Of a stretch of 64,000 nt of DNA, positions 17,502 to 25,070 are shown piece by piece. Numbering within the stretch: the stretch's first letter is position 1; every line of letters begins with the position of its first letter. The DNA comes from CAYGDT01 sp964348745. GTDB taxonomy: Bacteria; Patescibacteriota; Gracilibacteria; Peribacterales; Peribacteraceae. The notes under the pieces were generated by a model, which was given only the letters and a program-made list of their open reading frames with translations, made no database searches and was not told the origin of the DNA. Location of the stretch: positions 11,329 to 75,328 of the forward strand of contig CAYGDT010000001.1 in the NCBI GenBank assembly GCA_964348745.1. Reading direction: 5' to 3'. Both the position numbers and the translations under genes were made by a program.

Positions 17502-19169
17502 ATGCAGAAGACGTGTAAAAATTGTGGCGACTCATTTGGGATCACTCGGGACGATCTCGCATTTTACGACCGTGTTGCGCCAACATTTGACGGAATCCAC
17601 GAACCAATTCCATCACCTTCTAATTGTCCCGCATGCCGTCAACAATCTCGTCTCATTCATAAAAATTTCTTCAACTTCTACAAGCGGACATGTTCCATGA
17701 CGGGGGAGAACATCATTTCCATGTACAAAGAAGATGCACCCTTTCCGGTATATGACATTCGTTTTTGGTGGAGCGATGCATGGAATCCGTTAGAGTTCGG
17801 CCAAGAGGTCGACCATGGCAAATCTTTTTTCGAGCAAATGCAGAGTTTGTCTGTCCGTGTACCACGACCGGCGAATGTCGTTGTTCAGTCCGATAATTCG
17901 GATTATTGCAATTATTGCTTTGAAACGAGAAATTCATACTTAATCGGGGGATCAGTACGGAACGAAGATTGTGCATTCGGACACATCGTCTGGGATTCCA
18001 AGAACTGCGTCGATTGTCTGCATGTTTTCCGTTGCGAACTCTGCTACGAGTGCATCGCATCCAGCGACTGCTATGCTATTTGCTACGCAAAAGATTGCGA
18101 GAATTGCAGTGATAGTTGGTATCTCGATGATTGCGTCGGTTGCAAATCGTGTTTCGGTTGCGTAGGACTGCGTAACAAGGAATATCATATTTTCAACATC
18201 CCCCATTCCAAGGATGACTATGAGACTACCATGCAAAAACTGTTACAGACTCCCGTTGAAGTAAAAGACCGCATGAAGGAGCTGCAAAAAACACACATCG
18301 TGAAATGCTTGCGCAGCATCGGATCGGAAAACGTAACTGGCGATTATATTTTAAACAGTCGCAATATCCGATCTTCATTTGATCTAAAGAACTGTGAAGA
18401 TTGTGCATATTGCGGTACACTGAACGGTTTCAAGGATGCCATGGACTGTGATTACGCCGCTACTCCCTCGGAGCTGACCTATAACAGCATGACCAGCTAC
18501 GGGTATGCCATCCTCTGCAGCTCCAATTGTATGGCGGTCAGTTCCAATCTTACGTATTGTGACACATGCTTTTCCTGTAAGAATTGCTTTGGCTGTATTG
18601 GTATGCGTAATGCACAGTTCTGCATTTTGAATAAGCAGTATTCACAGGAAGATTTTGAGCAATTGGCTGCCAAGATTGTTGAAAAAATGAAGAGTGACGC
18701 GGAATGGGGCACATTTTTCCCGTCTTCCCTGTGCCCTTTTGGCTACAATGAAACGCTCGCATTTGAGTTTTTCCCCCTGACAAAAGAGCAGGCCATCGAA
18801 AGTGGTTTTTCATGGAGTGATTACAATCCTCCTCCGCCGCAAGCTCAGAAAACCATCCCCGCCTCGGCGCTTCCGGGCAACATAGAAGACGTACCGGATG
18901 ATATTCTCCATTGGGCGATCTCTTGCGAGGTATCAGGTCGTCCGTTCAAGCTCATAAAACTGGAATTGGATTTTTACCGCAAAATGAAGTTAACAGTTCC
19001 TCGCATGCATCCTGACGAACGCCACCGTCAAAGAATGAGTGTGCGAAATCCGCGTGTACTACACAATCGGGAGTGTGCGAAGTGCAGTAAGGCAATCGAA
19101 ACGATCTATACTCCTGATCGTCCCGAAATCGTCTATTGCGAGGAATGCTATTTGAAGGAAGTGTACTAA
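17502..19169 (+). CDS. Cys-rich multi-zinc-ribbon protein, paralog 1
   Basis: 555 aa with more than 40 Cys, many in CxxC or CxxxxxC spacing. The N-terminal CKNCGDSFGITRDDLAFYD plus CPACRQQ forms a zinc ribbon. The centre is a run of short repeats of about 10-20 aa, each with a Cys pair (NYCFETRNSYL, DCAFGHIVWDSKNC, CELCYECIASSDCYAIC, KDCENCSDSWYLDDC), ending in GCVGLRNKEYHIFN. A second such run ends in GCIGMRNAQFCILNKQY. The C-terminus has CAKC...YCEECY, a second ribbon. The repeats suggest a solenoid lined with metal sites. I know no function. ATG 17502 is chosen because the longer frame runs into the tRNA; TACAAT lies 11 nt upstream. Confidence 0.85.
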   Translation: MQKTCKNCGDSFGITRDDLAFYDRVAPTFDGIHEPIPSPSNCPACRQQSRLIHKNFFNFYKRTCSMTGENIISMYKEDAPFPVYDIRFWWSDAWNPLEFGQEVDHGKSFFEQMQSLSVRVPRPANVVVQSDNSDYCNYCFETRNSYLIGGSVRNEDCAFGHIVWDSKNCVDCLHVFRCELCYECIASSDCYAICYAKDCENCSDSWYLDDCVGCKSCFGCVGLRNKEYHIFNIPHSKDDYETTMQKLLQTPVEVKDRMKELQKTHIVKCLRSIGSENVTGDYILNSRNIRSSFDLKNCEDCAYCGTLNGFKDAMDCDYAATPSELTYNSMTSYGYAILCSSNCMAVSSNLTYCDTCFSCKNCFGCIGMRNAQFCILNKQYSQEDFEQLAAKIVEKMKSDAEWGTFFPSSLCPFGYNETLAFEFFPLTKEQAIESGFSWSDYNPPPPQAQKTIPASALPGNIEDVPDDILHWAISCEVSGRPFKLIKLELDFYRKMKLTVPRMHPDERHRQRMSVRNPRVLHNRECAKCSKAIETIYTPDRPEIVYCEECYLKEVY

Positions 19170-19170
19170 C

Positions 19171-19244
19171 GAGCTTGTAGCTTGTAGCTGATAGCTTGCA
19201 AATTTTATTTTCCCTATAAGCTGTAAGCTATAAACTATAAGCTC
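19171..19244. repeat. Imperfect inverted repeat between the Cys-rich paralogs
   Basis: Copies of AGCTTGTAGCT/GATAGCTTG on the left and TATAAGCTGTAAGCTATAAACTATAAGCT on the right are mutually complementary around an A/T-rich loop. It can fold as a long imperfect hairpin and contains several TATAA motifs just before ATG 19246. Confidence 0.6.
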
Positions 19245-19245
19245 T

Positions 19246-20916
19246 ATGAAAAAATCCTGCACCCAATGCTCGGCATCCTTTGCCATCACGGAGGAAGATC
19301 TTGCATTTTACGATAAGGTTTCACCGATATTTGGAGGAAAGAAACAAGCAATTCCTCCTCCTACGTTCTGTCCCGAGTGTCGCATGCAGCGCAGAATGTC
19401 ACACCGAAATATCAGACACCTTTATCGAAGTGTATCATCCAAGAGCGGCGAAACTCTGCTTTCAATGTACGCCCCGGAATCAAACTTCACTGTCTATAGC
19501 CAGAATGAATGGTGGAGCGACGACTGGAATCCGTTGCAATACGAACAACCAGTCGATCTTTCCAAGTCATTCTTTGCACAATTTGGAGAACTGCGAAAGC
19601 TGGTTCCACGCTTCAACGTCTATAACCGCGAAAGCGAGAATTGTGAGTATGTGAACTATGCGCCGCACAATAAGAACTGCTATCTGCTCTTCGGTTGCTG
19701 GTTTGACGAAGACTGTTTCTACGGTGACACAATGATGGAGTGCAAGAATTGTGTTGATGGTCTGAACGTGGAGCGCTCTCAGCTCTGCTATGAGCAGGTC
19801 GATTGTGACAACAACTACAACTCAATCTACTGCCAAACATGCAGCGAAACAACGGACAGTGCCTGTTGCTTTGATTGTCGCGGCGTACAGCACTGCATCG
19901 GCTGTTGGAATTTGCGAAATAAGCAGTACCATATTTTCAATGAACAGGCGTCAAAGGAAGAGGTAGATGCACTGCGCGCTCAGTTTTCGAACTATGAATT
20001 CACCAAAAAATTCTTACAAGATTTTCGACTACGTAAGCAGAAGCAAGCCATTCACAAAGCCGTGGATGGAAGCAACAACGAAAACTGTACCGGCGACTTC
20101 CTCTTCGATTGCAAGAATGTATATTTCGCTTTCGTTGGATATAGGAGTCAGGATGTGCGCTACGCCTCACGATTTATCGATCAGAAAGACAGTGCTGATC
20201 TCGAAGGAGTCGGTAAAGGAGAATTGGTCTATGAGTCAATGTGTAATGATTTCGCGTATAGCAGCATTGGATGTACCACATGTGAGAATTTAAAATCCGT
20301 TTTCTATTCCGATCTCTGCTTTAATTGTAAGGATTGTTTCGGATGCATTTCCCTTCGTAACAAGCAATACTGCATTCTCAACAAACAATACACTAAAGAA
20401 GAGTATGAAACGCTGGTGCTTCGCATTATCGAACATATGAAAAAGATTGGTGAATGGGGCGAGTTCTTCCCTATTCAACTTTCTCCGTTTGCGTACAACG
20501 AAACACTGGCCCAGGAATTCTACCCCTTATCAAAGAGAGACATTGAGGAGAATGGGTGGGAATGGCGCGATGAAGAAGAACCGCCAAAAGTCGAAAAAGT
20601 GATCCCAGCATCTCAACTCCCCGACTCCATCAAAGACATTCCCGACGACATCCAAAATTGGGCAGTCGAGTGTGAAGTAACAGGTAAGCCGTTCAAAATC
20701 ACATCGCAAGAACTTCGATTTTATCGTGAACAGAATGTACCCATGCCGCGACGCAGCCCAGATCAGCGGTATCTAGATCGTTTTCATCAACGCAACCCTC
20801 GCAAATTCTGGAACCGCAAATGCGCCAAATGCAAAAAAGATATGCAAACGACCTACGCTCCTGATCGTCCCGAAATCGTCTATTGCGAATCCTGTTACCT
20901 CGCAGAGGTATACTGA
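19246..20916 (+). CDS. Cys-rich multi-zinc-ribbon protein, paralog 2
   Basis: 556 aa, collinear with the preceding gene: CTQCSASFAITEEDLAFYD and CPECRMQRR at the start, SQNEWWSDDWNPLQYEQPVD (paralog: IRFWWSDAWNPLEFGQEVD), Cys-pair repeats, two GCxxLRNKQY boundaries, KVIPASQLPDSIKDIPDDI, and a final CAKC...YCESCY ribbon with YAPDRPEIVYC. The Cys positions are mostly conserved while the residues between them diverge, as expected for metal or structural sites. It lies 76 nt downstream of paralog 1 and may be co-transcribed. Function unknown; metal storage or sensing, or a scaffold, are possibilities. Confidence 0.85.
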   Translation: MKKSCTQCSASFAITEEDLAFYDKVSPIFGGKKQAIPPPTFCPECRMQRRMSHRNIRHLYRSVSSKSGETLLSMYAPESNFTVYSQNEWWSDDWNPLQYEQPVDLSKSFFAQFGELRKLVPRFNVYNRESENCEYVNYAPHNKNCYLLFGCWFDEDCFYGDTMMECKNCVDGLNVERSQLCYEQVDCDNNYNSIYCQTCSETTDSACCFDCRGVQHCIGCWNLRNKQYHIFNEQASKEEVDALRAQFSNYEFTKKFLQDFRLRKQKQAIHKAVDGSNNENCTGDFLFDCKNVYFAFVGYRSQDVRYASRFIDQKDSADLEGVGKGELVYESMCNDFAYSSIGCTTCENLKSVFYSDLCFNCKDCFGCISLRNKQYCILNKQYTKEEYETLVLRIIEHMKKIGEWGEFFPIQLSPFAYNETLAQEFYPLSKRDIEENGWEWRDEEEPPKVEKVIPASQLPDSIKDIPDDIQNWAVECEVTGKPFKITSQELRFYREQNVPMPRRSPDQRYLDRFHQRNPRKFWNRKCAKCKKDMQTTYAPDRPEIVYCESCYLAEVY

Positions 20917-20921
20917 TTCGC

Positions 20922-21251
20922 CTACAGCTTCGCAGCAGTCGTAAACTGGAGGAAATACCGATCCAGTGACACGTCAGTCGAATGATAGACATTGTCGCCG
21001 ACAAGAAAATCACACAGCACCTCACGCGCACGACAAATTTCACGAAGGCGATATCTGTTTTTCGGATCTGAAATCGACAAATCGAGTAGTTCCAACATTC
21101 TTTCGAGTGCTGATTGCATGCGAACATTGTTGCCCATACTCTTCGCCTTGGCGGCACGCGATACTTCGCTACCAACATGGGCTAGTTGTAGAGCTAGAGG
21201 AAAACTGTTCCACCGACCTGCAGCCAATTCCGTATGCATGGGGGTGCTCAT
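20922..21251 (-). CDS. Small helical protein paired with DUF5674
   Basis: A 109-aa, mostly helical protein with LAHVGSEVSRAAKAKSMG, ERMLELLDLSISDPKNRYRLREICRAREVLCDFLVGDN and a short Tyr/Phe-rich C-terminus. The first ATG overlaps the stop of the DUF5674 gene (ATGA, 4 nt), so the two are translationally coupled. No family name is known to me. The four-helix look and the strict pairing recall HEPN/MNT or toxin-antitoxin pairs, but no catalytic motif (such as RxxxxH) is visible. Confidence 0.75.
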   Translation of the reverse strand: MSTPMHTELAAGRWNSFPLALQLAHVGSEVSRAAKAKSMGNNVRMQSALERMLELLDLSISDPKNRYRLREICRAREVLCDFLVGDNVYHSTDVSLDRYFLQFTTAAKL

Positions 21252-21595
21252 GCGAGGAGAGAGGAAACGACAGCGCGAATACGTTTCTGCAGGGTGGGAT
21301 CATCCACTCCACGTGAACGATTGCCTTGTGATGGCCTTACATTGATCATCGAATCAAACTCCAGCCAGTCTTCAGTCGAAATGTCAGGATACAGGTTAAT
21401 GCCCCAGAGATGTTCTTGCATCGATCCTTGTTCCAGCAGAATCTGTTCCTCGTCGGCATGCAATTCGCCGCCGATTGCCATGATACTGCGATCAATGTCC
21501 ACGACTGCTTTCACCATATCTCCGAAGCGCTCTTTAGCAAGCGCCTTCAAGACACTGCGATCGACTGGTGTGATGACAACCTGCATGGGTGACAT
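21248..21595 (-). CDS. DUF5674 family protein
   Basis: 115 aa. It matches the pattern I associate with DUF5674: FGDMVKAVVDIDRSIMAIGGELHADEE, LLEQGSMQEHLWGINLYP, EFDSMINVRPSQGNRSRGV and IRAVV near the end. Function is unknown. The acidic and aromatic conserved positions suggest a small alpha/beta enzyme or binding domain. A -10 (extended TGCTATACT, TATACT at 21607-21602) lies 6 nt before the ATG, so a leaderless mRNA is likely. It is the first gene of a two-gene operon with the 109-aa protein. Confidence 0.85.
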   Translation of the reverse strand: MSPMQVVITPVDRSVLKALAKERFGDMVKAVVDIDRSIMAIGGELHADEEQILLEQGSMQEHLWGINLYPDISTEDWLEFDSMINVRPSQGNRSRGVDDPTLQKRIRAVVSSLLA

Positions 21596-21601
21596 GGCAT
21601 T

Positions 21602-21607
21602 AGTATA
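21602..21607 (-). promoter_or_regulatory. Extended -10 of the DUF5674 operon
   Basis: TGCTATACT on the minus strand, ending 6 nt before ATG 21595. Confidence 0.6.
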
Positions 21608-21687
21608 GCAAACTTCCTTTTACGCTCCCATAAGGAGCAGCCAAAACATACCTACACATTGTCCTCACGTTGTTATTCCGGGTCTAA

Positions 21688-22425
21688 CTATAAAGATTGC
21701 CACACCCGCTCGAAGACTACTCGCTGGGTGGATGCGAGAGTTGTGCTGAAAATCTCGATGGCTGCAACTTGATTTTCTCCATACGTAATCATGCAGATTC
21801 TGTCTTTGCAAATGATGCAGTCTGATAGGAATTTTACGGCCTCAGGCAGAATTTTTATTTGATGGCGTTTTGAATGAAAGCCATTTTTATATGCGCGTGC
21901 TTCCTTGCAATCAACAATGATCTCTTTTGCCTCACCCTTATGGGTGCTGAGGATTTCAGGAATGATATTGAGATAGGCTGGCACCATGCTTTTCACAACT
22001 GCTGGATTGAAAAAGGAGTAGAACTGTTCGTCATGCGCCAGCGACTCATACATCTTCATCACTGCCTCTTTCCCCTCTAAAAACTTCACTTTTGGCGTGA
22101 CGCTCAATGTGTTTTCAAGCGTCTCCAACGTAGGCAATTTTTCTTTCAGAAGCAGTAATGTTTCTCTGATATTCCTCTCGTCAGCCTTCAGAACATCGGC
22201 AATGTCTTTCACCGGAATACATTTTACATATTTGATGCCTGTGCGCTCAAATTCCTCAATGAGACGATGCCCTTTGAGTTTCTCCACAATAAAATACATG
22301 GAGGAACGAGGTATACCTACATGCTTTGCAATGACACTGATCGGTTGTGCCCCGAGTGGCAGTAATTTCATAAAAGTCTCGGTTTCCTTTTCGTTGAGCC
22401 CTAGTTTGGAGAAGAGTTCATCCAC
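21688..22425 (-). CDS. TrmB-like transcriptional regulator
   Basis: 245 aa. The N-terminal winged helix (about residues 1-75: LGLNEKETETFMKLL, PISVIAKHVGIPRSSMYFIVEKLKGHRLIEE) has the layout of TrmB-family regulators. A short coiled coil (ADERNIRETLLLLKEKLPTLETLE) follows, then a C-terminal effector domain (VKFLEGKEAVMKMYESL... and FKNGFHSKRHQIKILPE-type segment) like the phospholipase-D-like TrmB sensor. It is divergent from the dioxygenase gene across ~120 bp and is the natural candidate to control it. The ligand is unknown. Confidence 0.8.
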   Translation of the reverse strand: MDELFSKLGLNEKETETFMKLLPLGAQPISVIAKHVGIPRSSMYFIVEKLKGHRLIEEFERTGIKYVKCIPVKDIADVLKADERNIRETLLLLKEKLPTLETLENTLSVTPKVKFLEGKEAVMKMYESLAHDEQFYSFFNPAVVKSMVPAYLNIIPEILSTHKGEAKEIIVDCKEARAYKNGFHSKRHQIKILPEAVKFLSDCIICKDRICMITYGENQVAAIEIFSTTLASTQRVVFERVWQSL

Positions 22426-22511
22426 TTGTTGTTGTCGAAAATAATCGGCATATCAATTTTACCTCAATACAGAGCAAAAATCCATGTTATCTTACATACA
22501 GTCTATGATTA

Positions 22512-22541
22512 TTGACTATATTTGACATAAAGAATTACTGT
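22512..22541 (+). promoter_or_regulatory. Probable promoter of the dioxygenase gene
   Basis: TTGACT (22512-22517), an 18-nt spacer and TACTGT (22536-22541), ending 6 nt before ATG 22548. A second TTGACA at 22522-22527 is nearby but badly spaced. The in-frame TTG at 22512 is therefore likely promoter DNA. Confidence 0.5.
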
Positions 22542-22547
22542 TACATT

Positions 22548-23366
22548 ATGAGTTTTAGAGCACTTGTTCATGAGGATGATCTCGGAGAAAATTTGCCTCC
22601 ACTGCGAAAATTCCACTTAGCGGGCTTCGATATTGATAAGGAAAAATTCATAAAAGACGTCGAGGAAACTTTTGCTGATCTGCCCGAAGATCAGTACGAC
22701 AAAATTCGAAAACAATCAGAGTATATTGCGCGAATTGTAAGGCATCGAATCAAAACAATTCAGGAAGGGCTTCTTTCGGGTGGTGCGGCAGCTACAGAAT
22801 TTATGAATGTCCTTTCGCCAGCACAGCGAGAAGAATATGTGGCTATACGCGCATCTCGCTTCCGTCGTATCGCAAAGTATGAAGTTGATGTATCGGGAAG
22901 AAATCGCAGCATTGAGCGCGTACCAACAGGCGCGTACACGCAATACAATTTGCCTGAAGGCGATCCACGGGCAGTGCCTCGTACCTTTGAAGAAGCTTTG
23001 CCTGAGATTGCCGAGCACCCTGATCTTCAGCGCTTGCTGATAGCTCTGGCTCTGGAAGTGAAGAAGGTAAGGAAAAAGACAAAGATGACCATGGTGCTCC
23101 ATCAGGTCAGGATGGATGCGCCTTACACATTGCCAGATAGAACCCATCGGGATGGGTGCCAATTTATTGTTTCTGCAATTCCTATTATTATGGAACAAGC
23201 AAAGGGTGCTTTGAGCAGTGTTTACGATTCGCAGCGAAAGCTTCTGCTCCGTACGCAGTTGCAAAAAGGAGAGGGGCTTTTCTTTGACGATGAGTACTAC
23301 TTGCATGGCATCTCGCAGCTGCATACGGGAAAGAGAGGCACAATTGGGATTGATATTAATTACTGA
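22548..23366 (+). CDS. 2OG-Fe(II) dioxygenase family protein (PF10014-like)
   Basis: 272 aa. The C-terminal half carries the iron-binding pattern of this family: THRDGCQFIVSAIPI (His-x-Asp), FFDDEYYLHGISQL (distal His) and GKRGTIGIDINY (Arg for 2-oxoglutarate). Some characterised members hydroxylate free amino acids, for example L-isoleucine; the substrate here is unknown. ATG 22548 is chosen over TTG 22512, which is the likely -35 element. It is divergent from a TrmB-like regulator, so regulated expression is probable. No partner biosynthetic gene lies beside it. Confidence 0.78.
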   Translation: MSFRALVHEDDLGENLPPLRKFHLAGFDIDKEKFIKDVEETFADLPEDQYDKIRKQSEYIARIVRHRIKTIQEGLLSGGAAATEFMNVLSPAQREEYVAIRASRFRRIAKYEVDVSGRNRSIERVPTGAYTQYNLPEGDPRAVPRTFEEALPEIAEHPDLQRLLIALALEVKKVRKKTKMTMVLHQVRMDAPYTLPDRTHRDGCQFIVSAIPIIMEQAKGALSSVYDSQRKLLLRTQLQKGEGLFFDDEYYLHGISQLHTGKRGTIGIDINY

Positions 23367-24183
23367 ATATTGATTGTAGTTTGATGGGCAGTCTTCATTT
23401 ATAAAACATATTTATATTCTGTCATCTCTTTTTGTATACATATTTTATACAAGATACCCCCCTGCTCAGTACTGTTTCGACCAAAAAGTCTGCGATATAT
23501 GCATACCTATTCCGACCGTGTATTTCACCGCAAATATAGGTTCTTAACATTTTAGTACCATGTTATGAACACGATATGTAGTCAAATACTACTGGACAGC
23601 TTTAGGGCTATCCGTACACTCCCGCAGCCCTATGATTAACCCTAGAATAGATCACGTGAAGCAATTCACACACCAAATCCCGGTGTCGGCTGTGGAACTC
23701 CACGCCGCCCTCATCGCCATGATGACTATCGTCATGGTGATGACCCTCCCCACTCTCGGCTAACAAACCTGCCTTCAGGCAGGCTAAAGAGTAGGAAGAA
23801 CACTTGGAACATGGCACACATACCACTCGCATTCGTCCTCGTCAGAAACTCAAAGAGTGACGGATACAAACAAAGACCCCGCGAGTCCCCCGCCTCTCAC
23901 CGCTCTGGAATTTGAGAAAGAGCACCGAGAGGACAGCAGGGATTTTTTGAACATATATTTGAATAATACGGTCTGCTGCACCTCAACTGCACCTCCATTT
24001 TTATTTTGAAGATGTTTTGGAACCTCTGATTCACTCAGCATGACAAGCTCACCATGAAATATCCTGTCATCCTGCTTGCCGGCCATAGCCTTAGCGTCGG
24101 CTGGAGCTCTGTCGAAGGATAACAAGGGAGACTACTGATTGACATCTATCATCGATCTAAGGGAGTATCTCTCTCCTCTATAA
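23367..24183. other. 817-bp stretch without a convincing large gene
   Basis: AT-rich at the left and palindrome-rich in the middle. Hairpins: TAGGGCT/AGCCCTA (23603-23632), ATCGCCATGA/TCATGGTGAT (23713-23741) and CCTGCC-TTCA-GGCAGG (23768-23783). At about 24030-24125 the minus strand reads like common intergenic repeats (CTTCGACAGAGCTC..., GTCATGCTGAGTGA). The two longer minus-strand frames here (74 and 91 aa) look like by-products of these repeats. One plus-strand 43-aa frame is listed separately. Confidence 0.6.
23632..23763 (+). CDS. Candidate 43-aa membrane peptide
   Basis: ATG 23632 to TAA 23763. A polar N-terminus of ~20 aa is followed by a strongly hydrophobic Met-rich segment (ALIAMMTIVMVMTLPTL). 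A weak TACACT lies 11 nt before the start. The coding region contains a hairpin, so the frame could be accidental. No homologue is known to me. Confidence 0.25.
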   Translation: MINPRIDHVKQFTHQIPVSAVELHAALIAMMTIVMVMTLPTLG

Positions 24184-24495
24184 ATGGGAAAGAACGATAC
24201 ACCTGCGGCCGGGGATCATCCTCCTATTGTGGAAGCGGAGATTCTAGACTGGGTCTTTAATCGAGGATGCCCGATCGATGAAGAAGATGAACCACTGTCG
24301 TCTCTTGTTGTACGAATGCATACGATTCTTGATCTGCTTTACTGCCGAAGATATCCGGTCGATCTGCAGCTTGGATTACGCCAGCAATACTATCTATTGT
24401 GCCAACAAGCTGCGGATAACTTAGCTCGCTTCCAGATAGAATTTAACGAAGATGCATGGGAAGATGCGTGGAATTCATTACCAGCGGCACCTTAA
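24184..24495 (+). CDS. Hypothetical 103-aa acidic protein
   Basis: 103 aa, acidic, helical: EAEILDWVFNRGCPIDEEDEPL, VVRMHTILDLLYCRRYPVDLQLGLRQQYYLL and an acidic C-terminus. No motif is recognised. A perfect TTGACA is present at 24139-24144 but no well-spaced -10 is seen. It is convergent with the lipoprotein gene (6-nt gap). The regular helical periodicity and the lack of better frames support a real gene. Confidence 0.55.
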   Translation: MGKNDTPAAGDHPPIVEAEILDWVFNRGCPIDEEDEPLSSLVVRMHTILDLLYCRRYPVDLQLGLRQQYYLLCQQAADNLARFQIEFNEDAWEDAWNSLPAAP

Positions 24496-24501
24496 TTCCA
24501 T

Positions 24502-24993
24502 CTACCGCTCCGTCACCCGCATTACCCCCTCTGCAACACGATCGCTTGGAGCAGGATTCCCATCATCCTTCTCCAGTGTGACGGTCACATTCAAGTATCC
24601 GGTGAAGTCCTTTTGCGCCTCGAAGCGCACACTGTGGCGCACGTCACCCATGGCATTGGTCAACTGACCAGTCGAAACCGGACTCGCGCCTTCTTTGGAG
24701 ATCCACCCTTCGTAGTAGGAACCATCCGGAGCTGCCTCGATATTCAATTGAATCGTGTGTAGGTAGTGCCCGTCTTCGAAGCTATGCGCCTGAGCAACGC
24801 CGTTTGCCGGCGTTCCATTGACTCCTGCCATGGCACCATACGCTAGCGACGTTTCTCTACCATGATTCGCATCTACCACCTGCCCGTCTTTCGGCATGCC
24901 GTATTGGATCTGCTGCACTTCGGGTTCCGGCTGTTTGCCTTTGCATGCTGGTAAGAGCAGAAGTGCTGAAAGGAGGAGAATGGTTTTCTTCAT
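24502..24993 (-). CDS. Hypothetical lipoprotein
   Basis: 163 aa starting MKKTILLLSALLLLPAC, a clear lipobox signal. The mature part has a beta-sandwich look: HYLHTIQLNIEAAPDGSYYEGWISKEG, DVRHSVRFEAQKDFTGYLNVTVTLEKDDG. The GxYxGW...VSTGxL...xxDFTGYxxVxVTxE pattern resembles anti-sigma-K/DUF-type envelope domains, but I cannot name it with confidence. The start ATG 24993 lies 6 nt after a TATAAT (25005-25000); the longer frame to 25074 runs through the promoter. Confidence 0.78.
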   Translation of the reverse strand: MKKTILLLSALLLLPACKGKQPEPEVQQIQYGMPKDGQVVDANHGRETSLAYGAMAGVNGTPANGVAQAHSFEDGHYLHTIQLNIEAAPDGSYYEGWISKEGASPVSTGQLTNAMGDVRHSVRFEAQKDFTGYLNVTVTLEKDDGNPAPSDRVAEGVMRVTER

Positions 24994-24999
24994 GTTGTT

Positions 25000-25005
25000 A
25001 TTATA
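25000..25005 (-). promoter_or_regulatory. -10 box of the lipoprotein gene
   Basis: Consensus TATAAT on the minus strand, ending 6 nt before ATG 24993. Confidence 0.65.
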
Positions 25006-25010
25006 GAACA

Positions 25011-25070
25011 AATTGAGAATTGAGAATTGCAAATTGAGAATTATTTTTTTTGCGCAATTCGCAATTCTTA
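25011..25070. repeat. GAATT-type inverted/tandem repeat
   Basis: Units AATTGAGAATTGAGAATTGC and AAATTGAGAATT, then a T-run and the partly complementary GCGCAATTCGCAATTCTTA. It forms an imperfect hairpin between the O-antigen-ligase-like gene and the lipoprotein gene. The T-rich arm could also help to end transcription of the upstream gene. Confidence 0.5.

Noticed and set aside
23608..23832. 74-aa His-rich minus-strand frame
   Set aside because: The GHHHDDSHHGD stretch comes from the ATCGCCATGA hairpin read on the other strand; no promoter or conservation evidence.
23850..24125. 91-aa minus-strand frame
   Set aside because: Begins in sequence that looks like common intergenic repeats (CTTCGACAGAGCTC, GTCATGCTGAGTGA).
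23367..24183. A known structured RNA (RNase P RNA, tmRNA, 6S, SRP RNA) in the gene-free stretch
   Set aside because: I looked for conserved cores of these RNAs and saw none; only simple hairpins are present.
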